Assembly: GCA_937911745.1 (NCBI GenBank)
Contig: CALDPX010000041.1
Coordinates: 1-64,000 of the forward strand
Origin: an uncultured Alistipes sp.
GTDB taxonomy: Bacteria; Bacteroidota; Bacteroidia; Bacteroidales; Rikenellaceae
Reading direction: 5' to 3'
Length of the DNA stretch: 64,000 nt
Both the position numbers and the translations under genes were made by a program. The notes below the pieces were generated by a model, which was not told the origin of the DNA, ran no database searches, and saw only the letters and a program-made list of their open reading frames with translations. Below, piece after piece: positions 36,901-42,701 of this stretch. The stretch's first letter is position 1. Each line of letters starts with the position of its first letter.

Positions 36901-37541
36901 AATCGATGAACTCGATGCTGGGTGGCAATGATATTGAGCGTGGATCTAAAAACGACAAGGGAGAGATTGTATGGTGGAAGGATGTTTTGGAGTTGAATCC
37001 TTCGGATATGCACCACATTCTCCAATACTACGCTGGTGGCTCCATATTTGGCGGTAAATTCTTCTGGAATGTTGTAAATACCGCCAGCTACTTCCACGAT
37101 ATGATAACCGAAGGTAAGAGCGACATTGACGTGTACAATGAGCTGCCAATTGTTCGCCGATTCCTTGGTGAGGCGTATGTTCCCTCGAAGAGTGGCGACT
37201 ACTACCATATCCTCAATCGCCTGAAAGTGCAGCACGCCGACTACTTGAAGTATCGAAAGCACCAACAAGAGACCGGAGAGCCTATCCCCGAGAACATATT
37301 GCGCGATGAGAAGTTTTACAGGCACATCAATCGCATCCATAAGGTTGTGAAGCGCCAACAGGAACTTATGGCTGCCAGTGAGCCTGACGCTGAGAAGCAG
37401 AAGGCTATTCAGCAGGACATTCAAGACATAATGTTCGAGGCTATATACCTTGATAGGAATGTAGACTGGGATGCCAATGATTGGGACGAGCAGTTTGGAA
37501 AGGCAATCGATGATTACAACAAAAAATATAAGCAAGAATGA
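21960..37541 (+). CDS. Giant polyvalent protein with nuclease, ADP-ribosyltransferase-like and three metallopeptidase-like modules (5193 aa)
   Basis: One uninterrupted 15.6-kb frame. Modules I can place, by approximate residue: glycine-rich hydrophobic stretches (360-430); a barnase/EndoU/colicin-E5-like nuclease (HIIDKH near 1138); a pyrophosphatase-like polyvalent domain (GVDGDHIDLFLSD near 1333); a clamp-like beta module (GVYYDKGFRVGTD near 1613); an IGGARKD element (about 2097); an LPD1-type domain (FGFRGVEFGNWV near 2398, HEWFH at 2481-2485); an alpha/beta module with EIQS and AWTTGDQQAERY (2880-2990); a HEYTH peptidase core (3195-3199); an LPD3-like domain (about 3495); an ART-like domain (VVYHGS near 3592 to about 3800); a HEVVGH peptidase core (3884-3889); and a C-terminal LPD38-like region (4400-4900). 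Polyvalent proteins are thought to be injected to disarm host defences. It lies directly upstream of the portal. Confidence 0.85.
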   Translation: MSNDKKQSSKAFNTPRGYIISQGTMPSFSPEQAITPQEQLFTPDLLPDREKAKMLYDVVSLEGNNPYDFNEFYRRLSRPDKAEILYNNMSKEFGTEQLGAKYEDFAHKLGVSDIEKDLYAADPKRAMVRNIDVQRSGINAQQAFDAFDSLRNYMRSRGVSFTEPAENIQWSEDTPDNVKELYEAYSTFRQNTPYWDELWDRYDKDPNSSYSMQRQKEAEELFDYLNTEIGRIEESMQKKNEEALQLAKQHSQMPDLYFPATLPAQSELRQLRKRLNLPKRGEKGDAGSWLKQLSKGFGAGFSWSDLVTLGWGDLIPAMEENSVLEKLEKGEALNDYEQDIFDLIELKKGVEGYIQSMGGLTTPASVGSGIGQMVPYMAGFATGATGARAITAPLTKKIAKSGAKSWVKGLSTAAINAVPATALTPTAYLDYQQRTQEQYFDEGGNLHFDEEGNLYKWQPTSAGKRLYQAAVSGFLENFSEMGIGELIEAPLSRITKTFGNHLGLGRLYKMADNKNLMRSLQKSINWNGSTGEFVEELFVNITQPLLTLEPDQLLETLSAQNLWETYLVCAITGGAMNVTSAAGTLLNNGATNLALKSQERDTLKSISSDYIRNAVHDAMHGTNIAKMSQALADINWSEASKDDIAGVWGYIQSRINRLMYNSAGEANKNVQEFASRLDNIEKFIYKYSPQLDENGKVIPDTFAKTENVDDSVVLCQYNGGTVAIKTGDYKSGSSTTPITIVDKSGAGKTITLGQVSNIQEYSINDYIKRTFVDVTQQAAPINDTKEVKDDAEISQAVGIEPVETVDEAVAGNASQASVADQDNRSKDSYDVGEEIVTSDGRKARIYDKDEWKKTYQVQYWDEDKQEYTHEQMGAVSYADVAGVPRIQSFDELEREKEAIDTVSEQVAEATEAIAPETQDTMPTALSRIPVDTEGNQLFEQAPIEDSWAALVEMNEGDQAQALDTAQQMLGNTTEALEKLNNADAPKLTVADIQRTKAERKRLVEIQKYWSDVVAAGQSAMQPPTNTEPSVEAETSAHVPSSTEDVGQPEDKQSVDTPTSTDAQLGQAEEVATEQFTPIEIGENSWGKVYQWVRGKALEAANFLKRAQSGYLKGVFYREGVGEIDMVWGNKQGGLYHIIDKHIINYSDFSSIDEAMSVIEDTIKSGKISYDKDRTLFIKGAYRVVTEKTPEGNWIVSAYDHRRSMKNKKRSEEDATLFRQGIFNEENGTPVSPNSASADKDTTSISENQTEDQDVAETPSTDARIEQAEQDTATEPTEAQKEAGNYKKGHIKIDGLDITIETPKGVVRSGVDEQGNPWSVTMNNTYGYIRGTEGVDGDHIDLFLSDHLDGWIGEVFVVDQVKPDGSFDEHKVMYGFNSIEEAQSAYLSNYSEGWQGLGAITGTSKEEFQKWIASSHRKTKPFAEYKNVKTIDGQAVSPESSEQISLEDYLARLGLRSPISDYMDDKMRNPRGLTESQKKQLQKDAAIAAEEYQTKRGEAIRQYGSLVAEGKITPPSNLDRLLAAANGHTDNDSTQAARRALEKRGYNWETGEKIKQQSDASPSIETTTIDEFAAALAEQGYIERKPYKAKFSIWKFVAGKESRPSTTIPTVLEGVYYDKGFRVGTDAKVLVKVKETAYPSEYEGTARMRDGARTDEGVKYPPYEKIIPDYKQADSRKIDFADLLGFLNAVKERVTAEHEATTQHRSLSAALNNTPISMRLANGQVVSFSLAKLIKYALAAKQIGADRIYGNDWTRAVLAKNKNGELALLIPVHPDVYPFVGSTRYYYAPELEDKPKPNKVPAKSDTQEPAATAVEPTTDGIIDRGTMQLVMSNAEFAELLRSGTKEQLEAYRNELDKQLIVDGSTILSDGETIRKEYKQLVEEYGGKDNVPSDRIEALNTRYMPYANLTDAIYERIHSIDDRIREIDNQQAEQTNRQLKQQQTEFNDTAYNGFLKGKTPLAIAAANRALSKKYNFEGNVMTVAEYIEDAVRNNTIRLNTIEENKYKGASRRAWNKMDAQQQAADEKRVKESGTKTIYTINDHDFGKQAYAYAQYLIDKAKSQERPETTNAKSKPILASKEPTTKEGATDKIEDFGEKIGGARKDVARERVKDSAKLSRTDLATLKDPDKILSRTNIIKYMREGQMTPDDATTLLALNMAVRGNSGGNSKAVLMDKYRQSALDWVEGKNLVIEINDADVEAYISAFSETIRSRSNFAEVARKDLEYALKTYQDYKTTYEAISYPEVNRAIKSAYIRYGEFDQRFWVVGGPAARRGFPFSTLEQAVSKFKKTYPEVKDAPSRSSDSAVSEDKVGHLYVTKDNRGYYRIKSRQIPGNIYLSGRLYSKKEAEQYLKDNAEKLIAREDRMTETLMGSNIGMVERKGKDYRQGKDVTPQDFLDTFGFRGVEFGNWVPQAERQLYLNKSYDAIMDLCEAVGISPKAFSLGGRLGLAFGARGKSRALAHYEPVKEVINLTRLKGAGSLAHEWFHALDNYMSKQVSGNVTEMATNTHRAERTEVTEAFRELVREMDKLPYTKRSQNAGDYWGEVWERAARLFQSYIYNSLQEKNTISPLLVRGDALFVESDNADTDFEASSYPYPSAKENEIMKPYFDKLFDTIQEREEDGKTILYQVEQGELATTNANITTQEVIDLVRATGVEVEMVTPETMIKPEATFYSNAEHAVQNIKQEKATPEQWLKMIEKNGGLKAGEDKWLGLSDWLKAATSKTLTKQEVLDYIRQNQIRIEEVEYSADVAGFDELKAEYESLLRSDGYDAAHEAMTDRYGDDFDIAFEDLGGELTIANEEAASVLLGSDNIINSTRLEYTTKGLTNKREIALVVPTIEAWNRTDEIHFGDAGEGRAVAWVRFGETTDEGGNRVLVIDEIQSKRHQEGREKGYFDEKELDARLNVLIPRMLQAGIYVEHDPMARSIRFLDSKTMVPLETLTHRATNEQKELMQQYCNLVFSNDKVKPAPFEKNWHEVAMKRTLRYAAENGYDKVAWTTGDQQAERYNIGDVIESAKIMDGADGGSPSYRAVVLTPKNDIGNNYVLYVNKDGIIRNTEGAARNMGLRDKHLSDVVGKALTEKLLSSPNNTTISGDGLRIGGEGMRAFYDQILPNFMNKYGKKWGVEVGEVTMPDLAENNTMHSVDVTPDMRESVLRGQPLFLQEPTAENPEGVVYGWMTDGKIYLTERGLNPETPIHEYTHIWDMVCQQENPELWAEGVKLMKQLPLWEEVRTNPAYEKIADNENLLASEVHARLVAPGSANILDNMLEEKSVRPTLIGRLRTWLSKFWRWLRKHLLPDTKLTIAEFKNMPLKDLVAGKRLDAKDEIRFRSGEAEDYTPEEQEIVSKAKANGTYLKAPNGKPSNLTPRQWVQVRTKAFKEWFGDWEKALRIEKLRNSKDIRISGEEIEITDNFKENKKNALRYSHTFSGKRYQNNDTGESIGIYTGRHNGGVKEVLQHNYKDIPHIQSIAAIPEIIKHSIYIESQPNKDLERNPSVTEYQCYVCGLDIAGEDYTVLAKVAVDKDGNRYYDHNLTAVEKGKLIDIANNEQSAITSGFSTTPDTKSTTNSQYKYKELVSILQTNVSKVVDANGEPMVVYHGSNWKGITTFDRSQSKRRRSGLKEYGHFFTTNRALAEMYSLVDDAPEVKEELTRLDAQIEAAAEKKDIDKMLDLYTEKERITRNLGGRVYEVFLNMRDVAEFDAEYQAEKGWYNLKADVGYKTAIGRDAIEAYAGQNGMTGNKLRKDGIIARNIIDLFVGTENKDDLKPYFEKYGGDVFLVFDPQNIKSATDNVGTFDANNPDIRYRGGEADAGVTTTQQMAEVARELAASLHTPIEVYTNVEDITDANAYRQRRMRRDKGWWTSSGKIGINLTQHESISDVEATILHEVVGHKGLREVVGNEKAYNELLDRVWEHLTPEQQKLWGSKYADRYEAMDEYLATLAEGNVTLGIWDRIVGWFRQLLDRVSGRRLQISDRDIAYLLWKSRARLQKPKSADEALAMVNTDKKYREEAYRSRRANARKPQLTYLKELSEPKVTEYLRYYTAANGVTDKLVPEENRKDFLVELYDWLPKEYKQLLHQRRPKAPAEELDRLLRKKQKDGSTDTLRGILGDKLYDAVLSEVLPVYWSPKYVNGILRRRFQQELRRSGSEDQGNTYLDKGNPNATFEETGKVGSSAFTRKLFDNAEPVRKFQQRLVEAYGVVIDATNNLYSAINRWSSRAQVKIDRFTLRYINPLLDTIKEIEQKSPMKYKDVSDYLTYKHAIERHDSGVTSFPSGEGVELRHHEWNYHKAQVAVKDFESVVPKELVDELWRKVNLLNKTTLDNLVTSGNISLDTKERILSHHWQYYVPLSGWDMSTTQAIDPVKFYDFGDVKHPKGVSSSVYIGKIDEGRITKPGDPLAAMINFGCRAIISGENNKMKLVAGKLCADAEAAARKQGKHPELVFDLKKRYAYKDLSGKWRPLPLGEDMNEEFLRELEISKMKRREIAFWKSKLKDPNLSAVEKQDIFVRITRAQEEEVVKEIYRGDNNMPGELPLAKNLEAQRIVTMYVNGEAQSIIFADPLVAMAINGELTSAQGKASRFLGRLTRTMSGLFTSYNPAFVVSNVIRDFRHSFRMHLLDSSYGGVSKFTRNLPYTYGAIWRSERGKAKPLSVDEVGDYDILNSVEDRAILMERYGRQRVLDTLYEIFEEQGGLTGYVFTQSIDEIESNLRKLARRNAIKSKSKVARGAIDGWEGINEWYDALASVSEGSTRFATFLASLERGSSSAEAAQNAKDITVNFNRKGEWSKTLGTLYLFFNASMQAAYQEFNVAKNNPWRTALFATYRTATGIINALLADYALDLINGDDEDERNDLDIPLHVKLSNTVIPLFSSGKYIKIPLAQGSETLFNSLGVYLYELMAGKMSAEEFAGELLRLPFDAFSPLAVPENGDFVRSILPTVFTPLYDVWVNEDYLGRPIHRERYSDATPEYQLGLKNTPEFFVNWAKSMNSMLGGNDIERGSKNDKGEIVWWKDVLELNPSDMHHILQYYAGGSIFGGKFFWNVVNTASYFHDMITEGKSDIDVYNELPIVRRFLGEAYVPSKSGDYYHILNRLKVQHADYLKYRKHQQETGEPIPENILRDEKFYRHINRIHKVVKRQQELMAASEPDAEKQKAIQQDIQDIMFEAIYLDRNVDWDANDWDEQFGKAIDDYNKKYKQE

Positions 37542-39601
37542 TACAGAACTACGGAAGGGCTGAGGTGTTAAGAAACAAACGCCTCGCCCAGCAACAACAG
37601 AAGACAGTTAGTCGAGAGGTCGCCGACAGCAAGAAATCAATGAGTGCAACGCAGAGCAACCAGCAGCTGCTCTATGCGTGCGCAAATGATTACGCAAAAT
37701 GGGACTATGTGCGCAGAAACCGCAGAAGAATCTTTGCGTACAAAAATGGCGACCAATGGGGCGAATTGGTGTTAGACCCCGATACGGGTAAATACATTCG
37801 CGAGGATCTATCAATTTCCAAACAAGGCAAAACCCCACTGAAACACAACCTTATTCAGAACTATTTTAAGAACATACACGGACAGCGAAACTCCAATCCC
37901 TCGCAGACCATTGTCACAACCGTATGTTCTGATGATTCCGATCTTGGCGATATGCTCACAAACTCACTCCAAGCTGTACAACACTTAAACGATTGCGAGA
38001 CTATTGACCAGAACGTATTGGAGGAGTTGCTGGCAGCCGGCATAGGCGTCGTAAAGATAGGCTACGGTTTTTGGTCGGAAAAGAATGAGTATGATGGTAC
38101 GATAAAATTCGTTAACATAAATCGTTTCTGCGCTAACCCAGACTTTGAGGATCCGCGTTTGAACGATTTATACCGCATAACAGAAATCCACGACTATACA
38201 TTTGACGAATTGGTATACAACTTTGCCAAAACCGAGGAGGATAAGGAGACATTACGCAATGAGTATGCAAACTTCCGTAGGCAGTCCTCTCCCTATATGC
38301 ACAGTTCTCTCACTGAAAGTTCCAAGCAAGTGTTGGAGAATATGGACTTCTTTGGTTACGCATCTATCGACAAATGTCGAGTAATAGAAGTGTGGGAAAA
38401 GAAACTACGCCACGTCCTTTATGTCCACGACCCTATGCAGGGTACGGAGGAGATATATGAAGAGGGATTGACAATGGCTGATATTGATAAGATTAACCAA
38501 GAGCGTTTGGCTGTTGCTGCTGCCGCCAAGGACGAAGGCATCGACATCAGTCCCGAGGAGGTAATGACAATCTACGCGGAGCCGCGCAACGAGTGGTATT
38601 GGAATGTGAAATTCTTAACTCCGACAGGTGTCTGTCTGAAAGAGATGGAGTCACCTTATGCTCATCAATCACATCCTTACTGTTTTGCACATACAACAAT
38701 AACAGATGGTACCTTCGTGCCGGTATTGATTGACCTTCTTGATATGCAGCGTTATATCAATCGCTTGATCATCATGATTGATTTTATAATGTCGGCATCT
38801 GCAAAAGGCGTACTTGCTATACCAGAAGATTGTATTGCTAAGTCCTCTGGCTGGAAGCTCGAAGACTACACGCGAGAGTGGGTGAAGTCGAATGGTGTCA
38901 TCCTCGTGGCGAAGAATCCGACAGGGCAAATGCCACAGCAGATCGCAGCAAACTCCACCAACATTGGAGCGTGGGAGATGCTAAAACTCGAACTAGACCT
39001 TATGTCCCAGATAAGTGGTCTGTCAGGCGCAGTTCAAGGTCAGGTGGCAAAATCAGGTACCGCAGCATCTCTTTACGCTCAGCAAGCACAGAACTCCATG
39101 CTTAACTATATTCAGACATTCAATAGAATGGATAAGTATCAGGAACAGCGTGATGAGAAGATGCTCAAAGTAATAATGTCTAAATATGATGAGCCGAAGT
39201 ACATAGATATCAATGGCGATGCCTTTACGGATACCGCCAGAACCTACTATCCAGAATTGGCGAAAAAGATTCGTCACTGGAATTTGCGTGTTTCGCGAGC
39301 CAAAGATACACCCGTTCTTCGTCAACTTGCAGAGGAGTCCATATTGGAACTCGTAAGAATGGGACAAGTGCCGTTTGAGATTTACCTTAAAAACAGTTCA
39401 CTGCCCTATGCCGATAAGATACTTTCGGAAATTAAGCAGTTTAATGAGCAGGTACAAATGGCTAATAACCCACAACAGATGCAACAACTCCTCTCCCAAA
39501 CTGCCGGGAATATGCAACCGACAGCAGAGCAAGAGGCATCTATGGCAATGTTGGGGCAATTCCTAAACGGACCCGATGCAATGCAACGCAGGACTGCCTA
39601 A
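37538..39601 (+). CDS. Portal protein (687 aa)
   Basis: Features of P22/crAss-type portals: an N-terminal NRRRIFAYKNGDQWGE wing, a LKHNLIQNYFKNIHGQR helix, VNINRFCANPDFEDPRLND, a central helix region with DLMSQISGLSGAVQGQ, SGTAASLYAQQAQNS, and a Gln-rich C-terminal crown. It forms the dodecameric ring through which DNA enters and leaves the capsid and to which the nozzle attaches. It starts by ATGA overlap with the giant gene and ends with a 4-base tail-to-tail overlap with the large terminase. Confidence 0.85.
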   Translation: MIQNYGRAEVLRNKRLAQQQQKTVSREVADSKKSMSATQSNQQLLYACANDYAKWDYVRRNRRRIFAYKNGDQWGELVLDPDTGKYIREDLSISKQGKTPLKHNLIQNYFKNIHGQRNSNPSQTIVTTVCSDDSDLGDMLTNSLQAVQHLNDCETIDQNVLEELLAAGIGVVKIGYGFWSEKNEYDGTIKFVNINRFCANPDFEDPRLNDLYRITEIHDYTFDELVYNFAKTEEDKETLRNEYANFRRQSSPYMHSSLTESSKQVLENMDFFGYASIDKCRVIEVWEKKLRHVLYVHDPMQGTEEIYEEGLTMADIDKINQERLAVAAAAKDEGIDISPEEVMTIYAEPRNEWYWNVKFLTPTGVCLKEMESPYAHQSHPYCFAHTTITDGTFVPVLIDLLDMQRYINRLIIMIDFIMSASAKGVLAIPEDCIAKSSGWKLEDYTREWVKSNGVILVAKNPTGQMPQQIAANSTNIGAWEMLKLELDLMSQISGLSGAVQGQVAKSGTAASLYAQQAQNSMLNYIQTFNRMDKYQEQRDEKMLKVIMSKYDEPKYIDINGDAFTDTARTYYPELAKKIRHWNLRVSRAKDTPVLRQLAEESILELVRMGQVPFEIYLKNSSLPYADKILSEIKQFNEQVQMANNPQQMQQLLSQTAGNMQPTAEQEASMAMLGQFLNGPDAMQRRTA

Positions 39602-41571
39602 AAACTCGATTCCGACCTCATGTGATTATCTCTGTGAGGGAGAACTGCGTCTGGCTTTATTTCTATTGGCATAGGCATAAGGTCAGATGCTTTCAGGGCA
39701 ATAGCACGCGACATGTAAATATCGTCATGTTCACCATCCACGGCTCCATAGGAGCCGTCTTTTTTTATCTCATAAACACGAGCCTCATACAGCGCACGGG
39801 CATCGTACTCTATGTGTAGTACATCCCTGAAACGCCTATTCATTTGAGTAATGAGATCTGTTTTTGATGCCTTGTTCGTGTGAAAGCCAAGGCGAGCAGG
39901 CAGACCTTCGCGTATCTTCTGTGGGTCTGTACGACAGAATATATTTGAGAAATGCGGTTTAATCGTGTCGAGAATGGTGAGCGAGTGGTCGCCCTCCTGT
40001 CCTTTCTCATCCAAACTATTTGCCTCGGGCACAAAGAGAGCATCATTGTAGAACTTGGCAACTTGAACAGCTCGCCATATTGTAAGGTCCTGGTCGAGAT
40101 GGAATTTATAGGTTGCAATACACTCTTCGATTCCGCCGTTCATCAGAGGAAGTCTATCTACTACCGAAATAACTGACCAGTCTGCATCATCTCCTCTACC
40201 ACCAATATCCAGAGACACAACGTAACGATTTTCTATCGTGCGAGTTTTATCGGGTAGTGCCCAAACCCAGAAGTTGCCATCAGCAGTTTCACTGAAATGC
40301 ACATTTTTCAAACACTCTGCACCATCCATTGCATCTGCAAAAACCTCTCCTTTATATAGAGGTTCTTTGCAGAATGCCTCCATTTGTTTGATGTATAACG
40401 GTGAGTGAGCAGGATGACCAGTGGATTGGAACGCCTCGTCTGCGGTAGCCGGAAACTCACTTCGCATACGCCACACATCACCGTGCATTCCTCTCAATTT
40501 TTTACGATACCAGTTGAGTCCTTCCAATGTCGCGCCCAACGAAAAATAATAGAGCTCGTCTTGCGACATTGATTCCACGAATACACGCATCTCCTTTTCG
40601 TTTCGGAATGGTCGGCGATAATCCTCTATTTCCCACCATCCGACAAACACAGGAGTGTAACCACTACGACCCTCTTCTGCATCTTGCCAAGCACGATGGA
40701 AATAGTTACCAACACCCTTTGCTGTTGATTCTTCCACTATGATAGTGCCTGGCTCTTCACCAATGGAACCAGCAATTGATTGTATAATATCTTCGGGTTT
40801 CTTACCATCTGTCTCCTTCCAGAGACCCACCTCCGAAAGATGAGCCATAGAAATATCCGATGAACGCAATGTATCTGGGTACTGCATCGAGCCGATGTAT
40901 ATTACGTTTCCTCTACCCTTTAACTGCCTATGGGTTGCGGACCTTTGATAGCTTTTCAGTTGTACATCATATATTTCCTTGGGGTGCCGTTTCGCCATTA
41001 GGTCATACATATTAAGGATGTTGTACGCCTGGTCTTTGACTAATGCCACAATTGAACTATTCCAGTTCTCTTTGTGGAATAATTGTACCCACGCCATAAA
41101 GAGCTGAACAAGCGTAGAACCACCCCATTGCCTCGCTTTTAGAAGAATTATTCGTACCGGAATGCCATTGAAGAAATCATCAACCAGCACTTTGAGTAAC
41201 TTCAACTGCGCCCTGCGTAACACAAACTTCACCTCCTTACGAGACCTTTTATTGTAGATGGTCCCACAGGTGGCTGCCCAGTACTCAAAATCCCACTGTA
41301 CTCGCCATTTGTTAAGATCGTCTATGAAGGTTGAGTAGTCAAGTTGTTGCGATTTACACAATTCTTCGATGGAATCATATTGTAGTATAGTTTTTATGAA
41401 GGAATGCTCCTTTGTATATTCGGGAACTAATATATAATGCTGGCTGTTGAGGTGGAGCTTATATCTACTGACAGGTGAGCCTTCACCTGTATATGGATTA
41501 TATGGCGAGAAGAGCTGGTGATTATGTATGATATTCTCAGAGAGAATACTATTTACTTCGCTTTCCGTCAT
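39598..41571 (-). CDS. terL: Terminase large subunit (657 aa)
   Basis: An ATPase half carries a Walker A-like KARQWGGST at about residues 145-153 and a later hydrophobic IIVEES acidic strand. The nuclease half starts near residue 455 with SLDIGGRGDDADWSVISVVD (RNase H-like first aspartates) and continues to DGEHDDIYMSRAIA, the last acidic residues near 630. It packages DNA into the procapsid with the portal. It is transcribed leftward, against the flanking structural genes, with a short partner gene overlapping its start by 23 bases. Confidence 0.9.
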   Translation of the reverse strand: MTESEVNSILSENIIHNHQLFSPYNPYTGEGSPVSRYKLHLNSQHYILVPEYTKEHSFIKTILQYDSIEELCKSQQLDYSTFIDDLNKWRVQWDFEYWAATCGTIYNKRSRKEVKFVLRRAQLKLLKVLVDDFFNGIPVRIILLKARQWGGSTLVQLFMAWVQLFHKENWNSSIVALVKDQAYNILNMYDLMAKRHPKEIYDVQLKSYQRSATHRQLKGRGNVIYIGSMQYPDTLRSSDISMAHLSEVGLWKETDGKKPEDIIQSIAGSIGEEPGTIIVEESTAKGVGNYFHRAWQDAEEGRSGYTPVFVGWWEIEDYRRPFRNEKEMRVFVESMSQDELYYFSLGATLEGLNWYRKKLRGMHGDVWRMRSEFPATADEAFQSTGHPAHSPLYIKQMEAFCKEPLYKGEVFADAMDGAECLKNVHFSETADGNFWVWALPDKTRTIENRYVVSLDIGGRGDDADWSVISVVDRLPLMNGGIEECIATYKFHLDQDLTIWRAVQVAKFYNDALFVPEANSLDEKGQEGDHSLTILDTIKPHFSNIFCRTDPQKIREGLPARLGFHTNKASKTDLITQMNRRFRDVLHIEYDARALYEARVYEIKKDGSYGAVDGEHDDIYMSRAIALKASDLMPMPIEIKPDAVLPHRDNHMRSESSF

Positions 41572-41767
41572 AGTTTCTGTTAATTATTTTCTCAATATGA
41601 GTTTTGCCCTTAACATCAAATCGAGGGTCAGCCATTATTTTTTCTATATAGTATCCCTTTGCGATGTACTTTGCTCGTTGAGGATTATCCTTGTATTCTT
41701 CTCGCACCAACCTATCATACTCTGCTCTTATAGCAGCGTGTTTTGCCGTTGTTGTGTCTTTTATCAT
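41549..41767 (-). CDS. Small helical protein upstream of terL (72 aa)
   Basis: A basic helical protein (AAIRAEYDRLVREEYKDN, YIEKIMADPRFDVKGKTHIE) with a weak helix-turn-helix look. Its position directly before terL is that of a small terminase, but a better small-terminase candidate lies at 19416-19937, so it may instead be a terminase accessory or regulator. Confidence 0.6.
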   Translation of the reverse strand: MIKDTTTAKHAAIRAEYDRLVREEYKDNPQRAKYIAKGYYIEKIMADPRFDVKGKTHIEKIINRNYDGKRSK

Positions 41768-41875
41768 ACTTCGCTTTTATTTTGGCGTTTTTCGCAAAAA
41801 TAAAGGTTTTATTTTATTTCAAATCATTAAAATAAAGATTTTCTTTGTCATTGTAGTATTTCATTATTGATTACC
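41768..41875. promoter_or_regulatory. Divergent late promoter region before the capsid operon
   Basis: This AT-rich gap lies between leftward terL and the rightward scaffold/capsid operon. It contains CGCAAAAATAAAG, as in the other divergent gap (19959-19970), giving TATTTTTG on the minus strand. On the plus strand a weak TTTCTTTG lies near 41845. Consensus matches are poor, which suggests a phage-specific late activator. Confidence 0.4.
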
Positions 41876-42676
41876 ATGGAAAAGGATAAAGAAAAAACAC
41901 AGACCGAGAAGCCCGAGGAAGTCGAGGCTGTCATTCCTGCTCCAACCGAGAATGGCTTGCAGGTATATTATCGCGAAAAATACCCCGATAAAACATTTGA
42001 AACCGAGGCAGATCTTTACGGCGATGCAGCCGAAAGGCTTCGTGCTGCCGATGAGCGTGCCGCCAAGTATGACGAGGCTAACTTAACAATTCAGGAAGTC
42101 ATCGATGATTATCCCGAGGTTGGCAGTTTCATTACCGACCTTACTCGTGGCATCGACATCCGAGTAGCACTTCAACGCCACTTTGATATGGACGACTTTT
42201 CCGTTGAGGAGGGTGAGGATATCGAAAAGGACTACCGAGAGGCTATTGCCACTCGCAGAAATAGGCGCAAAGAGGCTGAGGAACGTATCGCCACTCGCAA
42301 TGCCAACTGGGATGAAAGCAAAAAGTTGTTTGATGAAATGCGCGAGTGGGACGATGAAAAAGAAAAGGGTTTCACCGAGTGGCTCGGTCAATCTCTCAAC
42401 GACATTGCAATGGGTAAAATTACCCCGGAACTTATGAAGAAACTGCGTCATGGCTACATTTTCGAAGAGGCTGTGGCAGATGCTCATAAAGAGGGAGAAA
42501 TTGCTGGTAGAAATGCCGATATTGAAGCCAAGCGAATCAAGAAAGCAAAGATGAGCGACGATATGCCTTCTCCCGGTGTAGGCGGCATCACCGCATCCGA
42601 GCCCGAGCCCGAATCTCCTTCTTTGTTTGGCGACGTCCTGACTTCCATTGAGGCACGCCAAAAACGAATGAAATAA
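41876..42676 (+). CDS. Capsid scaffold-like protein (266 aa)
   Basis: An acidic, helix-rich protein with disordered Pro/Glu ends, a DFSVEEGEDIEKDYREAIAT coiled centre and a basic C-terminal end (EARQKRMK) immediately before the capsid gene. This is the composition and location of phage scaffolding proteins. ATG at 41876 is preferred to an upstream TTG. The assignment rests on position and composition, not on a motif. Confidence 0.65.
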   Translation: MEKDKEKTQTEKPEEVEAVIPAPTENGLQVYYREKYPDKTFETEADLYGDAAERLRAADERAAKYDEANLTIQEVIDDYPEVGSFITDLTRGIDIRVALQRHFDMDDFSVEEGEDIEKDYREAIATRRNRRKEAEERIATRNANWDESKKLFDEMREWDDEKEKGFTEWLGQSLNDIAMGKITPELMKKLRHGYIFEEAVADAHKEGEIAGRNADIEAKRIKKAKMSDDMPSPGVGGITASEPEPESPSLFGDVLTSIEARQKRMK

Positions 42677-42701
42677 CAACCATCTCATAAAACTTAATAC
42701 A

